A DNA stretch of 38,470 bases from Pseudomonas atagonensis (GTDB lineage Bacteria; Pseudomonadota; Gammaproteobacteria; Pseudomonadales; Pseudomonadaceae): NCBI RefSeq assembly GCF_011369485.1, contig NZ_VXCA01000021.1:1-38470 (forward strand), read 5' to 3'. The position numbers and the translations under genes were made by a program. Below the pieces are notes generated by a model. That model did not search any database. It was given only the letters and a program-made list of their open reading frames with translations, and was not told the origin of the DNA. Of this stretch, positions 24,981-32,676 are shown piece by piece (position 1 is the first letter of the stretch; each line of letters starts with the position of its first letter).

Positions 24981-26030
24981 TTACAGCGTCGGGTAGTCGA
25001 TATAGCCGACCGGGCCTTTGGCGTAGAACAACTCAGGACGCGCATCGTTCAGCGGCGCATCGGCCTTCAGACGTGCCGGCAGATCCGGGTTGGCAATGAA
25101 GGGCACACCGAATGCCACGGCGTCAGCCTTGCCGCTGGCCAGCCATGCGTTGGCGCTGTCCTTGGTGAAGCGTTCGTTGGCGATGTACGGGCCGCCGAAG
25201 GCTTCTTTCAATTGTGGGCCAAGGCTGTCGGCACCTTCTTTCTCACGGGAGCAAATGAACGCGATGCCGCGCTTGCCCAGCTCACGTGCCACGTAAGTGA
25301 ACGTTTCAGCCAGGTTGTCATCGCCCATGTCGTGGGAGTCGGCGCGCGGTGCCAGGTGCACACCGACACGGCCGGCGCCCCAGACTTCGATGGCGGCGTC
25401 GGTCACTTCCAGCAACAGGCGTGCACGGTTTTCCAGGGAGCCACCGTAGTTATCGGTGCGCTGGTTGGTGCTGCTCTGCAGGAACTGGTCGAGCAGGTAG
25501 CCGTTGGCGCCGTGGATTTCCACGCCGTCGAAACCGGCGGCTTTGGCGTTTTCGGCACCGGTGCGGTAAGCGTCGACGATGTCGGCGATTTCAGCGGTTT
25601 CCAGGGCACGCGGGGTTGGGTAGTCGGCCAGTGGACGTACCAGGCTGACATGACCTTTTGGCTGGATCGCGCTCGGTGCCACTGGCGCTTCACCGTTGAG
25701 GTACGACGGGTGAGAGACCCGGCCCACGTGCCACAGCTGCAGGAAGATCTTGCCGCCGGCCGCGTGAATCGCCTTGGTCACGTTGGCCCAGCCGCGCACT
25801 TGGTCGTTGGACCAGATGCCGGGGGTGTCCGGGTAGCCGACGCCCATTGGCGTCACCGAAGTCGCTTCGCTGAGGATCAGGCCGGCGGAGGCGCGCTGGA
25901 CGTAGTATTCGGCCATCAGCGCGTTCGGTACGCGGCCTTCATCGGCGCGGCAGCGGGTCAGCGGGGCCATGATGATGCGGTTGGCCAACTCGATGTCGCC
26001 CAGTTTGATCGGATCGAAAATTGTTGCCAT
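24981..26030 (-). CDS. xenB: XenB-type alkene/nitro reductase, old yellow enzyme family
   Basis: A 349-aa FMN-dependent, NADPH-using reductase of the OYE family that reduces electrophilic alkenes such as maleimides and enones, and nitro-compounds; P. fluorescens XenB is known for nitroglycerin and TNT reduction. The TIM-barrel and active site are readable: substrate-binding His173 and Asn176 with Tyr178 in EIHGANGYLLDQFLQ, NQRTDNYGGSLENRARL just after, and PLTRC near residue 27 at the flavin. The ATG at 26030 (GAGGG 9 nt upstream) gives the 349-aa length of XenB. It is third in an operon with the ArsR-type regulator and an MFS transporter, suggesting electrophile-induced detoxification. Confidence 0.92.
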   Translation of the reverse strand: MATIFDPIKLGDIELANRIIMAPLTRCRADEGRVPNALMAEYYVQRASAGLILSEATSVTPMGVGYPDTPGIWSNDQVRGWANVTKAIHAAGGKIFLQLWHVGRVSHPSYLNGEAPVAPSAIQPKGHVSLVRPLADYPTPRALETAEIADIVDAYRTGAENAKAAGFDGVEIHGANGYLLDQFLQSSTNQRTDNYGGSLENRARLLLEVTDAAIEVWGAGRVGVHLAPRADSHDMGDDNLAETFTYVARELGKRGIAFICSREKEGADSLGPQLKEAFGGPYIANERFTKDSANAWLASGKADAVAFGVPFIANPDLPARLKADAPLNDARPELFYAKGPVGYIDYPTL

Positions 26031-26060
26031 GAAATACAACCCTCGTAGTGAAGTGATTAA

Positions 26061-27227
26061 TCAGTTGGTCGCGGGGGCCAGTTCGGCGTTGCCGTTCTGA
26101 CGGAAAGTAATCAGGGTCACCAGCAGGGCGAGCACCGCCAGTGCGGCAGCCGCCAGGGGCACGCTGGTCAGGCCGAAACCGTGGGCGATGACGCTGCCGC
26201 CGACCCAGGCGCCGAGCGCGTTACCGACGTTGAATGCGCCGATGTTCAGGGTCGAGACCAGGTTCGGCGCTGCTTTGCCGAAGGTCACCACGTTGACTTG
26301 CAAGGCAGGCACGGCGGCGAAACACGCGGTGGCCCAGAGGAACAGGGTGATTTCAGTGGGGATCAGCGCCACGCTGGTCCAGGTCAGCACGGTGGAGACC
26401 ACGGCCATGGCGATAAACACACCGATCAGGGTGGCGGCCATGCCTTTGTCGGCCAGCTTGCCGCCGATGATGTTGCCGACGGTCAGGCCCAGGCCGATCA
26501 GCATCAGCGTCCAGGTCACGCCACGGGGCGATACGCCGGTGACTTCGCCCAGCAGCGGCGCCACGTAGGTAAAGAGGGTGAACACCGAGGCGGCGAACAG
26601 CGCGGTCATGCTCAGCGACAGCCAGATGCCGGCCCCCTTGAGAGCGGCGAGTTCGGCGCGCATGTCGAGTTTTTCCTCGTCACGCTTGGCCGGCAGAAAA
26701 CGGATCAGACCAATCAGCGCAATCACACCGATCACGGTCACCGCCCAGAAGGTCGAACGCCAGCCGGCTTCCTGACCCAGCGCGGTGCCCAGCGGTACGC
26801 CGAGAACGTTGGCCAGCGTCAGGCCGGTGAACATCAGTGCCACAGCCGAAGCGCGCTTGTTCGGCGCCACCAGACCTGCCGCCACCACCGAACCGATACC
26901 GAAGAACGCACCGTGGCACAGTGCGGTGATCACCCGGGCAAACATCAGCACGTTGTAATCACTGGCCAGCGCACAGAGCAGGTTGCCGACGATGAAGATG
27001 CCCATCAGCGCAACCAGTGCTGCCTTGCGTGGCAGTCTGGCCGTGGCCAGAGCCATGAATGGTGCACCGATGGCCACGCCCAATGCGTAACCGGTCACCA
27101 GCCAGCCGGCGCCGGGAATCGACACACCCAGATCAGCCGCCACATCGGGCAGCAGACCCATGATGACGAATTCGGTGGTGCCGATGGCGAAGGCGCTCAA
27201 GGCGAGTATGAGAAGCGAGAGGGGCAT
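26061..27227 (-). CDS. MFS transporter, DHA1 family (AraJ/YdhP-like drug or sugar efflux)
   Basis: A 388-aa inner-membrane protein with twelve predicted segments. The first helix contains FAIGTTEFVIMGLLPDVA (residues 13-30), the typical opening of the DHA1 AraJ-type efflux proteins, and MFS motif C is seen in TGLTLANVLGVPLGTALGQ. The substrate is unknown; family members export sugars, purine derivatives or drugs. It lies between arsR (34 nt) and xenB (30 nt), so it is co-transcribed and could export products or substrates of XenB. GGAC-like bases precede the ATG; no better start is visible. Confidence 0.88.
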   Translation of the reverse strand: MPLSLLILALSAFAIGTTEFVIMGLLPDVAADLGVSIPGAGWLVTGYALGVAIGAPFMALATARLPRKAALVALMGIFIVGNLLCALASDYNVLMFARVITALCHGAFFGIGSVVAAGLVAPNKRASAVALMFTGLTLANVLGVPLGTALGQEAGWRSTFWAVTVIGVIALIGLIRFLPAKRDEEKLDMRAELAALKGAGIWLSLSMTALFAASVFTLFTYVAPLLGEVTGVSPRGVTWTLMLIGLGLTVGNIIGGKLADKGMAATLIGVFIAMAVVSTVLTWTSVALIPTEITLFLWATACFAAVPALQVNVVTFGKAAPNLVSTLNIGAFNVGNALGAWVGGSVIAHGFGLTSVPLAAAALAVLALLVTLITFRQNGNAELAPATN

Positions 27228-27261
27228 CGTTTAGTCCTTTTCGGCTGGCTGACGTTAAGGG

Positions 27262-27564
27262 TCAGAGCTCTTTACTGAGTGTGCTGAGGAACGCCTGGAT
27301 CACGTCCTCGTTGCGTTTGAAAAAGTGCCACTGGCCGGCCTTCTGGCTGCTGATCAGTCCGGCCCGTTGCAGAGTGGCCAGGTGCGCGGAAACGGTTGAT
27401 TGCGAGAGGCCGCAGCGTTGATCGATCTGCCCGGCGCAGATGCCGTACTCGTGGTTGTGGATCTGTTCCGGAAACTCGTTTTTGGGGTCTTTCAGCCAGT
27501 TGAGGATGTCTCGCCGGACTGGGTGCGCCAGGGCTTTTATTATTTCGTCGAGGTCGATGTTCAT
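27262..27564 (-). CDS. ArsR-family winged-helix regulator, likely redox or electrophile sensor
   Basis: A 100-aa repressor-type protein. The winged helix-turn-helix is clear: LAHPVRRDILNWL (residues 12-24), then the recognition region CGLSQSTVSAHLATLQRAGL (51-70) and the wing SSQKAGQWHFFKRN. It lacks the CVC metal motif of arsenic-sensing ArsR but has Cys43 and Cys51 on either side of the helix preceding the recognition helix, which suits thiol-based sensing of quinones or maleimide-like compounds, much as NemR does for nemA in E. coli (a different family). It is the first gene of the arsR-MFS-xenB operon and is probably autoregulated by the sites at 27592-27693. Confidence 0.85.
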   Translation of the reverse strand: MNIDLDEIIKALAHPVRRDILNWLKDPKNEFPEQIHNHEYGICAGQIDQRCGLSQSTVSAHLATLQRAGLISSQKAGQWHFFKRNEDVIQAFLSTLSKEL

Positions 27565-27591
27565 GGCGGTTGCTCGTGATGTGTGTAGCGC

Positions 27592-27693
27592 TATATCGCG
27601 ATGAGGCGAACTTTAAATCGGTACTTCGCGATATACCAATATGATTTTGGTCTGAGGGCAGAACAAATCGGTATATCGGGTTATAACGATATG
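27592..27693. promoter_or_regulatory. Probable operator array for the ArsR-type regulator
   Basis: Copies of a TATATCG-type half-site occur at 27592-27601, 27626-27637 (inverted) and 27669-27678, and the last joins CGATAT to form ATATCG-N8-CGATAT (27673-27692). ArsR-family operators are usually AT-rich imperfect palindromes of this type. The array lies between the divergent arsR and acpH genes, so both could be affected. Confidence 0.6.
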
Positions 27694-27710
27694 GAGGTGT
27701 ATGGATTGAC

Positions 27711-27733
27711 GGGCGCGGTGCTAAGCTGCGCCC
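27711..27733 (+). other. Hairpin abutting the acpH start codon
   Basis: GGGCGC (27711-27716) pairs with GCGCCC (27728-27733), whose last base touches the acpH ATG. It occupies the space where a ribosome-binding site should be. A GGAGG at 27693-27697 is followed by the tiny frame ATGGATTGA (27701-27709). Confidence 0.5.
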
Positions 27734-28318
27734 ATGAACTATCTCGCACATTTACATCTCGGTGGCCAGCGCCCCGGTCAATTGCTCGGCAGTCTGTATG
27801 GCGATTTCGTCAAAGGGCGGCTGCAAGGACAGTTTGCCCCGGAGGTTGAGGCCGCCATTCAGTTGCACAGACGGATTGATGTGTTCACTGATCGCCATCC
27901 ATTGGTGGATGCTTCACTGGCACGGTTTTCCACGACCCGCCGTCGTTACGCCGGCATCGTCCTCGATGTGTTTTTCGACCATTGTCTGGCCCGGGACTGG
28001 AAGCAGTACGCCGCTCAACCGCTGGAGCAGTTCACAGCGGACGTGTATCGGGTTCTGACGCTCGAGCAGCAATTGCCGGAGCGCCTGGCCAAAATCGCCC
28101 CGCACATGGTGGCCAATGACTGGTTGGGTTCGTACCGGGAGTTTGAAGTGCTGGAGCAGGTGTTACGCGGCATCTCCCGGCGTTTGACGAAGCCGGAGGA
28201 ACTGGCGGGGGCGATGCAGGAATTGCGGCGCTTGTATGAACCGTTGAGTGAGGATTTCCGCCTCTTCTACCCACAACTCCAGGACTTCGCCGAAAACTCC
28301 CAGGCACAGAAGATCTAA
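27734..28318 (+). CDS. acpH: Acyl carrier protein phosphodiesterase (AcpH)
   Basis: A 194-aa hydrolase that removes the 4'-phosphopantetheine arm from holo-ACP. The N-terminus MNYLAHLHLGG and the downstream LLGSLYGDFVKG, HRRIDVFTDRHP and VLDVFFDHCLARDW motifs are hallmarks of the AcpH family, with His/Asp residues placed as in HD-like metal-dependent phosphodiesterases. Length matches E. coli AcpH (193 aa). The start has no normal ribosome-binding site: a 6-bp hairpin directly precedes the ATG. Upstream lie the ArsR-type sites of the divergent operon. Its stop codon TAA is immediately followed by a REPIN, with no spacer at all. Confidence 0.92.
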   Translation: MNYLAHLHLGGQRPGQLLGSLYGDFVKGRLQGQFAPEVEAAIQLHRRIDVFTDRHPLVDASLARFSTTRRRYAGIVLDVFFDHCLARDWKQYAAQPLEQFTADVYRVLTLEQQLPERLAKIAPHMVANDWLGSYREFEVLEQVLRGISRRLTKPEELAGAMQELRRLYEPLSEDFRLFYPQLQDFAENSQAQKI

Positions 28319-28407
28319 TGTAGGAGTGAGCCTGCTCGCGATAGCGGTATATCAGTCAACATCGATGTGACTGAACCACCGCTATCGCGAGCAGGCTCAC
28401 TCCTACA
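28319..28407. repeat. REPIN-like element with 30-bp perfect arms
   Basis: Arms 28319-28348 and 28378-28407 are perfect complements and carry the GAGCCTGCTCGCGATAGCGG REP core. The 29-nt spacer itself contains CAGTCA...TGACTG, so the whole 89 bp folds into one long hairpin. It begins on the base after the acpH stop and ends 13 bp before the olsA stop, so it separates converging genes. Confidence 0.9.
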
Positions 28408-28420
28408 GGGGGTTGGTGTT

Positions 28421-29212
28421 TCAGGCTGCGATTGCTGGACGCATTGGCGATTGTCGGGTTTCCGGGATCGCACCAAACAACGCCTTCTGCACCGTCTGCT
28501 GCGCTTCGAACGCCAATGCCGCACGTTCGCGGCCCTGGCAGGCAATCGGTTTGAGCAGGTGCACTTCGACATCGCCGCAGTCATTGGCGAACAGGCGCAT
28601 CAGGTGCGACAACAGATCATCGTCACCAATGAACGGCGCCAGTGCGTCGATTTCGCCGTCACGCAGATAACGGATCGCCACCGGTTGCAGCATCACCTCC
28701 GAATCAATCGCCGCCGACAGCAAGCGCCCGTGGAAGGTACGCAGCGAACGGCCATCGGTGGTGGTGCCTTCCGGGAACATCAGCAGCGGATGTTCGGTTT
28801 GCAGGTGACGGGTCATCTGTTTGCGGATCAACTGGCTGTCGCCCGAACCGCGACGGATGAACAGACTGCCGGCCTTCGCCGCCAGCCAACCGGCCACCGG
28901 CCAGGTGCGCACTTCAGCCTTGGACAGAAACGACAGCGGCGTGAGCATGCCGAGCAGTGGAATGTCAGTCCACGACACGTGGTTGCTGACCCACAGCATC
29001 GGCTGTGTCGGCAATTCGCCGTGCACGCTCACGCGAAAGGGCAGGGCATTGCTCAAGCGCGCCATGAAAAACCGCGACCAGCGCTGCCGACGCTCCATCG
29101 AGTGCGCCAGCCCCAGCCGTTCGAAAATCCCGAAGACGCTGGCCATGATCAAGCCCAGCGTCACCACCAGCAGCACCCGCGCGATCCGCGCGTACACCCG
29201 CAAGCGGCTCAT
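28421..29212 (-). CDS. olsA: OlsA, lyso-ornithine lipid / 1-acylglycerol-3-phosphate O-acyltransferase
   Basis: A 263-aa membrane-bound acyltransferase of the PlsC family that adds the second fatty acyl chain to lyso-ornithine lipid; some members also acylate lysophosphatidic acid. The catalytic NHxxxxD motif is NHVSWTD (His78, Asp83) and the glycerophosphate-binding motif is FPEG (147-150). An N-terminal hydrophobic segment (about 11-30) anchors it to the inner membrane. Its start shares one base with the olsB stop (TAATG), and the olsB-olsA pair is the usual arrangement in Pseudomonas. Ornithine lipids often replace phospholipids under phosphate limitation; no Pho box was recognised. Confidence 0.9.
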   Translation of the reverse strand: MSRLRVYARIARVLLVVTLGLIMASVFGIFERLGLAHSMERRQRWSRFFMARLSNALPFRVSVHGELPTQPMLWVSNHVSWTDIPLLGMLTPLSFLSKAEVRTWPVAGWLAAKAGSLFIRRGSGDSQLIRKQMTRHLQTEHPLLMFPEGTTTDGRSLRTFHGRLLSAAIDSEVMLQPVAIRYLRDGEIDALAPFIGDDDLLSHLMRLFANDCGDVEVHLLKPIACQGRERAALAFEAQQTVQKALFGAIPETRQSPMRPAIAA

Positions 29213-29967
29213 TACACTGCCGCCTTGAAGTGCCTGGCGTAGCGCGGGCAGAGCTCGTCGCGCTTGAGCAGGATGAACACGTCAGCGACCTGGAAGTCTT
29301 CGTCCCAGCACGGCTCGCCGCAGATCTTCGCGCCCAGACGCATGTAGGCCTTGAGCAGTGGCGGCATTTCGGCGATCACGTTCGACGGAATGTCCAGCGT
29401 CGGCAACGGTTTTTTCGGCTCGGCGCGCAAGTGTTCGGTGCACAGATAACGTTCGCGCAGGCGCTGCATGATCGCGTGAGCCTGCACGCCGCCGTCCTGC
29501 ATCGGGATGCTCGCGCAACCCATCAGGTAGCTGTAACCGCCCTGATTGAGCACTTCGGCCAGTTCGCCCCAAAGCACGGCGATGGTGCCGCCATTGCGGT
29601 AGGCCGGGTCGACGCAGGTACGGCCGATTTCAAGGATCGGGCCTTGCAGATGCGCGAGGCCGTGGAGGCTGAATTCTTCTTCGCTGTAGAACTTGCCCAG
29701 GCTGCTGGCGGCGGCGTGATCAAGCAAACGGGTGGTGGCGACCAGGCGCCCGGTGTTCAGGTCACGCACGCCGATGTGGCTGCAGTGAACATCATAATCA
29801 TCCATGTCCAGACCCTGTTCCGCGCCTTTCAGTTTGGCGTTGAACTCGCCGCTGAATACGCTGAATCGCAAGGCCTGGGCTTGCTGCAGGGCCTCGGCGC
29901 CGATCAGGCGTTCGGCTTGCAGGCGGCGTTCATTGCCGGTGTCGCTGATGCGGGCGATCTGAGTCAT
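29212..29967 (-). CDS. olsB: OlsB, L-ornithine N-alpha-acyltransferase
   Basis: A 251-aa GNAT-superfamily enzyme (the OlsB/PF13444 type) that transfers a 3-hydroxyacyl group from ACP to ornithine, forming lyso-ornithine lipid. Segments typical of the family are [13 protein letters not shown] (about residues 30-42), [12 protein letters not shown], and [21 protein letters not shown] (about 116-136), where the acyl-donor site lies. GGAG at about 6 nt precedes the ATG. It is the first gene of olsBA and is divergent from the acyl-CoA-dehydrogenase-like gene at 30121, with about 150 bp between them. Confidence 0.92.
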   Translation of the reverse strand: MTQIARISDTGNERRLQAERLIGAEALQQAQALRFSVFSGEFNAKLKGAEQGLDMDDYDVHCSHIGVRDLNTGRLVATTRLLDHAAASSLGKFYSEEEFSLHGLAHLQGPILEIGRTCVDPAYRNGGTIAVLWGELAEVLNQGGYSYLMGCASIPMQDGGVQAHAIMQRLRERYLCTEHLRAEPKKPLPTLDIPSNVIAEMPPLLKAYMRLGAKICGEPCWDEDFQVADVFILLKRDELCPRYARHFKAAV

Positions 29968-30120
29968 GTGAATCTCCGTACGGGCCTTTAACCCGTCGTG
30001 GGTTGCAGCCGATCGACTTTCTTTATGCAGCCGTGTTGTGCAAAGTCAGGCTATGTAGCCCCGGTGTCATCGCCATGAACGTTCGGTGATGCTTATATGA
30101 CAGCCCACAAGGAGCCTCTT

Positions 30121-30999
30121 ATGCCCTGGCCAGATCTGCTGCAAAGCCGTGAACGATTGCCCGCCGTTGCTGACCTGGCCGAAGGTTTCGCGACGTTGTT
30201 GCATCAATTGGGCAACGTCACGCCGTTCGAATTGGCGGTCGCGGGCGGGCGGCGGATGGCGACGCCGGGGCTGGCGTTTCTGGTCGGATATCAAGCGGCG
30301 TTGCGCATGTTGTGGCCGAGTGCACCGCCGAGCCTCGGCGCGTTGTGTGCGACCGAACAGCGCAGCTTGCGCCCGGCGGACATGCAGACGCGCCTGACCG
30401 ATCTGCGTTTGAGCGGACGCAAGGATTTCGTCACGGCGGGGGATGCGGCGGACTGGCTGCTGATCGCTGCGCGTAGTGAGGAACCCGGCGAAATACCGCG
30501 CCTGAGTCTGGCCGTGGTGTACCCCGGCGAGCCCGGCGTGAGGGTGGAAAAACTCCCCGCGCTGCCATTGATGCCGGACGTCAGCCACGGCCGTCTGCAT
30601 CTGGACGGCGCGTTGTGCGAGTTACTGGCCGGTGATGGTTGGGACGCTTACGTCAAACCGTTCCGCACCCTCGAAGATGTCTATGTGCTGAGTGCGATGA
30701 CGGCATGGTTGTACGGCGTCGGGCAGGACAGCGGCTGGCCGCAGGCGCTGCAATTGCGTTTGCTGGCGCTGTTGGCCGGTTGTGCGGAAGCGAGCCGGCA
30801 GCCGCCGAACAATCCGGCGGGGCATGTGTTGCTGGGTGGGCTGTTTGCGCAGTTTGAATCGCTGAAGACTGAAATCGATCAGGCATTGGCCACCGGTAAT
30901 CCCGAGTGGGCGGCGATGTGGCAGCGCGATCAGGGCGTGATGCAGTTGGCGGCCGGGGCTAGGGCCAAGCGTTTGGCCAAGGCTATGGCGCAGGCCTGA
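30121..30999 (+). CDS. Acyl-CoA-dehydrogenase-like protein, short and divergent
   Basis: A 292-aa soluble protein. Its middle resembles the flavin-binding beta domain of acyl-CoA dehydrogenases: RKDFVTAGDAADWLLIAARSEE (position split about 101-122) and a following LSLAVVYPGEPGVRVEKLP stretch, then a helical C-terminal half. It is about 90 residues shorter than a usual enzyme (near 380 aa) and has no convincing full N-terminal helical domain or FAD/electron-transfer motif that I can identify, so activity is doubtful. The start at 30121 has AAGGAG 7 nt upstream; an ATG at 30097 is possible. It stands alone, divergent from olsB, and may have a non-catalytic or lipid-related role. Confidence 0.7.
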   Translation: MPWPDLLQSRERLPAVADLAEGFATLLHQLGNVTPFELAVAGGRRMATPGLAFLVGYQAALRMLWPSAPPSLGALCATEQRSLRPADMQTRLTDLRLSGRKDFVTAGDAADWLLIAARSEEPGEIPRLSLAVVYPGEPGVRVEKLPALPLMPDVSHGRLHLDGALCELLAGDGWDAYVKPFRTLEDVYVLSAMTAWLYGVGQDSGWPQALQLRLLALLAGCAEASRQPPNNPAGHVLLGGLFAQFESLKTEIDQALATGNPEWAAMWQRDQGVMQLAAGARAKRLAKAMAQA

Positions 31000-31005
31000 C
31001 CGGCC

Positions 31006-31092
31006 TCTTCGCGAGCAAGCCCGCTCCCACAGGTTGATCGTATTTCAGCTGACGAAACGCGGTCTCTGTGGGAGCGAGCTTGCTCGCGAAGA
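31006..31092. repeat. REPIN-like inverted repeat
   Basis: Arms 31006-31032 and 31066-31092 pair with one mismatch and carry CTGTGGGAGCGAGCTTGCTC, a REP type different from that at 28319. It lies 6 bp after the stop of the acyl-CoA-dehydrogenase-like gene and probably marks its transcript end. Confidence 0.88.
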
Positions 31093-31166
31093 CTCTCCGA
31101 AAAACACCACACACCTGTCATAAACCCCGACTAGTCTCAGCAGGTTAATTTCCCAGAGCCCACACC

Positions 31167-32240
31167 ATGTTCAAAGGCCTGTCGCTGTTTCTGCTGCTGC
31201 TCAGCTTCACCGTGCAAGCCGAGCAGTGGCCTGCTGAACAATGGCCGCTCGGCCCGCAAATCACGGCGGTTGAGGATCTGCAGAACTACGCCTTCCCGAC
31301 TCGCGATGACAACACCCGCAAGGGTATCCGCACCGATGCGCTGCTGATCGTCCGCGATGGCCAGATCATCTACGAACGCTACGCCGGCCCGACCACCGAA
31401 CAGACTCCGCACCTGACGTGGTCGATCAGCAAAAGCCTGATGGCCAGCGTGCTCGGCGTGGCGTATGGCGAAGGCCTGTTCAAACTTGAAGACCCCGCCG
31501 TGAAGTTTTACCCGGCGCTGCAAAAGCACCCGGCGATCAAAATGGCCGACTTGCTGCACTGGGCCTCGGGCATCGACTGGCAGGAGGACTATGAATATGC
31601 CCCGCTGAAATCCTCGGTGGTGGCGATGCTGTATACCCGTGGTCACCGCGACATGGCCGTGTTCACTGCCGATCACGGCAGCTACGCCGCGCCGGGGCAG
31701 GCGTTCCGTTATTCCAGCGGCGACAGCAATCTGCTCGCGGCCGCGTTGAAAACCATCGTCGGGCCGCAGCGTTATTCCGACTATCCATGGACGGCGCTGT
31801 TCGAACCGTTGGGCATTCGCCACGCCGTGTGGGAAACCGATGCCAACGACACGTTTGTCGCGTCTTCCTACGCCTACCTCACAGCCCGGGATCTGGCGCG
31901 GGTCGGTTTGCTGATGTCTCGAGACGGGCGCTGGCAGGATCGGCAATTGCTGCCCACGGATTGGCTGGCGTTCAACCTGAAACCCTTCGCCGGTTACAAG
32001 GCCCGTCAGGACGAAGCGGTTCCCGGCGGTCAGTGGTGGCTCAATCGCCCGGCCGATGGCGCGCCATCTCCCTGGCCCGATGCACCGCCCGATACGTTCG
32101 CTGCGCTTGGCCATTGGGGGCAGGCGCTGTACGTGATTCCCAGCGTGAAACTGGTGATCGTGCGCTACGGCGATGATCGCGACGGCAGCTATCGCCACAA
32201 CGAATTGCTTAAGCGTGTGCTGAAGGCGGTGCAGCCATGA
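31167..32240 (+). CDS. Secreted serine hydrolase, beta-lactamase (class C) superfamily
   Basis: A 357-aa protein with a signal peptide (residues 1 to about 18, ending VQA). The penicillin-binding/beta-lactamase motifs are visible: SxxK as Ser86-Ile-Ser-Lys89, YxS at Tyr182 (RYSSGDSN) and the terminal HxG as His316-Trp-Gly in GHWGQALYV. This set fits esterases, D-amino-acid amidases or peptidases of the family rather than true AmpC, which carries KTG at the third box. Its substrate is unknown. The ribosome-binding site is weak. It overlaps the next gene by four bases (ATGA), so the two are translationally coupled. Confidence 0.88.
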   Translation: MFKGLSLFLLLLSFTVQAEQWPAEQWPLGPQITAVEDLQNYAFPTRDDNTRKGIRTDALLIVRDGQIIYERYAGPTTEQTPHLTWSISKSLMASVLGVAYGEGLFKLEDPAVKFYPALQKHPAIKMADLLHWASGIDWQEDYEYAPLKSSVVAMLYTRGHRDMAVFTADHGSYAAPGQAFRYSSGDSNLLAAALKTIVGPQRYSDYPWTALFEPLGIRHAVWETDANDTFVASSYAYLTARDLARVGLLMSRDGRWQDRQLLPTDWLAFNLKPFAGYKARQDEAVPGGQWWLNRPADGAPSPWPDAPPDTFAALGHWGQALYVIPSVKLVIVRYGDDRDGSYRHNELLKRVLKAVQP

Positions 32241-32542
32241 AGCTGTTCAGACGAATGCTGTTGTTGCTGTTGATCGTGCTGCTCGGATGGGGCGTGCACG
32301 AACGGGAAAACCTGTGGGCCTTCCCCGACATCATCAGTGCCTACACCGCCAAGGAATATTGTTCGTGCCGGTATGTGATGAACAACGACGCTGAATATTG
32401 CCGTGGCTACGTGAAACAGTGGTTGCCGACCAGCAGCTTCAGCGATGACAGCGCGAGCAAAACCATCACTGTCAGCGGCATGGGCCGCAGCAACCGCGCG
32501 AAATGGCTGAGCGAACGCCAGGGCTGCCGCCTCAATCCCTGA
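32237..32542 (+). CDS. Small membrane-anchored or secreted protein with four Cys
   Basis: A 101-aa protein: a charged start (MKLFRR) and one hydrophobic segment (about residues 7-18, MLLLLLIVLLGW) suggest a signal anchor or signal peptide, with the rest in the periplasm. Cys42, Cys44, Cys55 and Cys97 could form two disulphides. The start lies inside the stop region of the serine hydrolase gene (ATGA overlap), implying linked synthesis. I recall similar unnamed proteins next to such hydrolases in Pseudomonas but know of no function; an inhibitor, partner or chaperone role is possible. Confidence 0.7.
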   Translation: MKLFRRMLLLLLIVLLGWGVHERENLWAFPDIISAYTAKEYCSCRYVMNNDAEYCRGYVKQWLPTSSFSDDSASKTITVSGMGRSNRAKWLSERQGCRLNP

Positions 32543-32676
32543 ACCCCAGGACATAACCAATCTCCTTGCCACAGGATTCTCTTTATCAAGGACATCGCGA
32601 GAAGGTCTCTGAAAGTTTGCATAAACGCTGTGGCCGGTTAAGGTTCGTGCAGGTTTATCGGCCCCACGAGTGTTCA

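Noticed and set aside
24846..26048. Plus-strand frame starting in the emhR-xenB gap and crossing xenB
   Set aside because: It passes through a strong terminator hairpin and then lies antisense to xenB; the unusual Cys-rich start is not a recognisable protein.
31167..32240. Reading the serine hydrolase as an AmpC beta-lactamase
   Set aside because: SxxK and YxS are present but the third motif is HWG rather than KTG, which fits esterase or peptidase relatives better.
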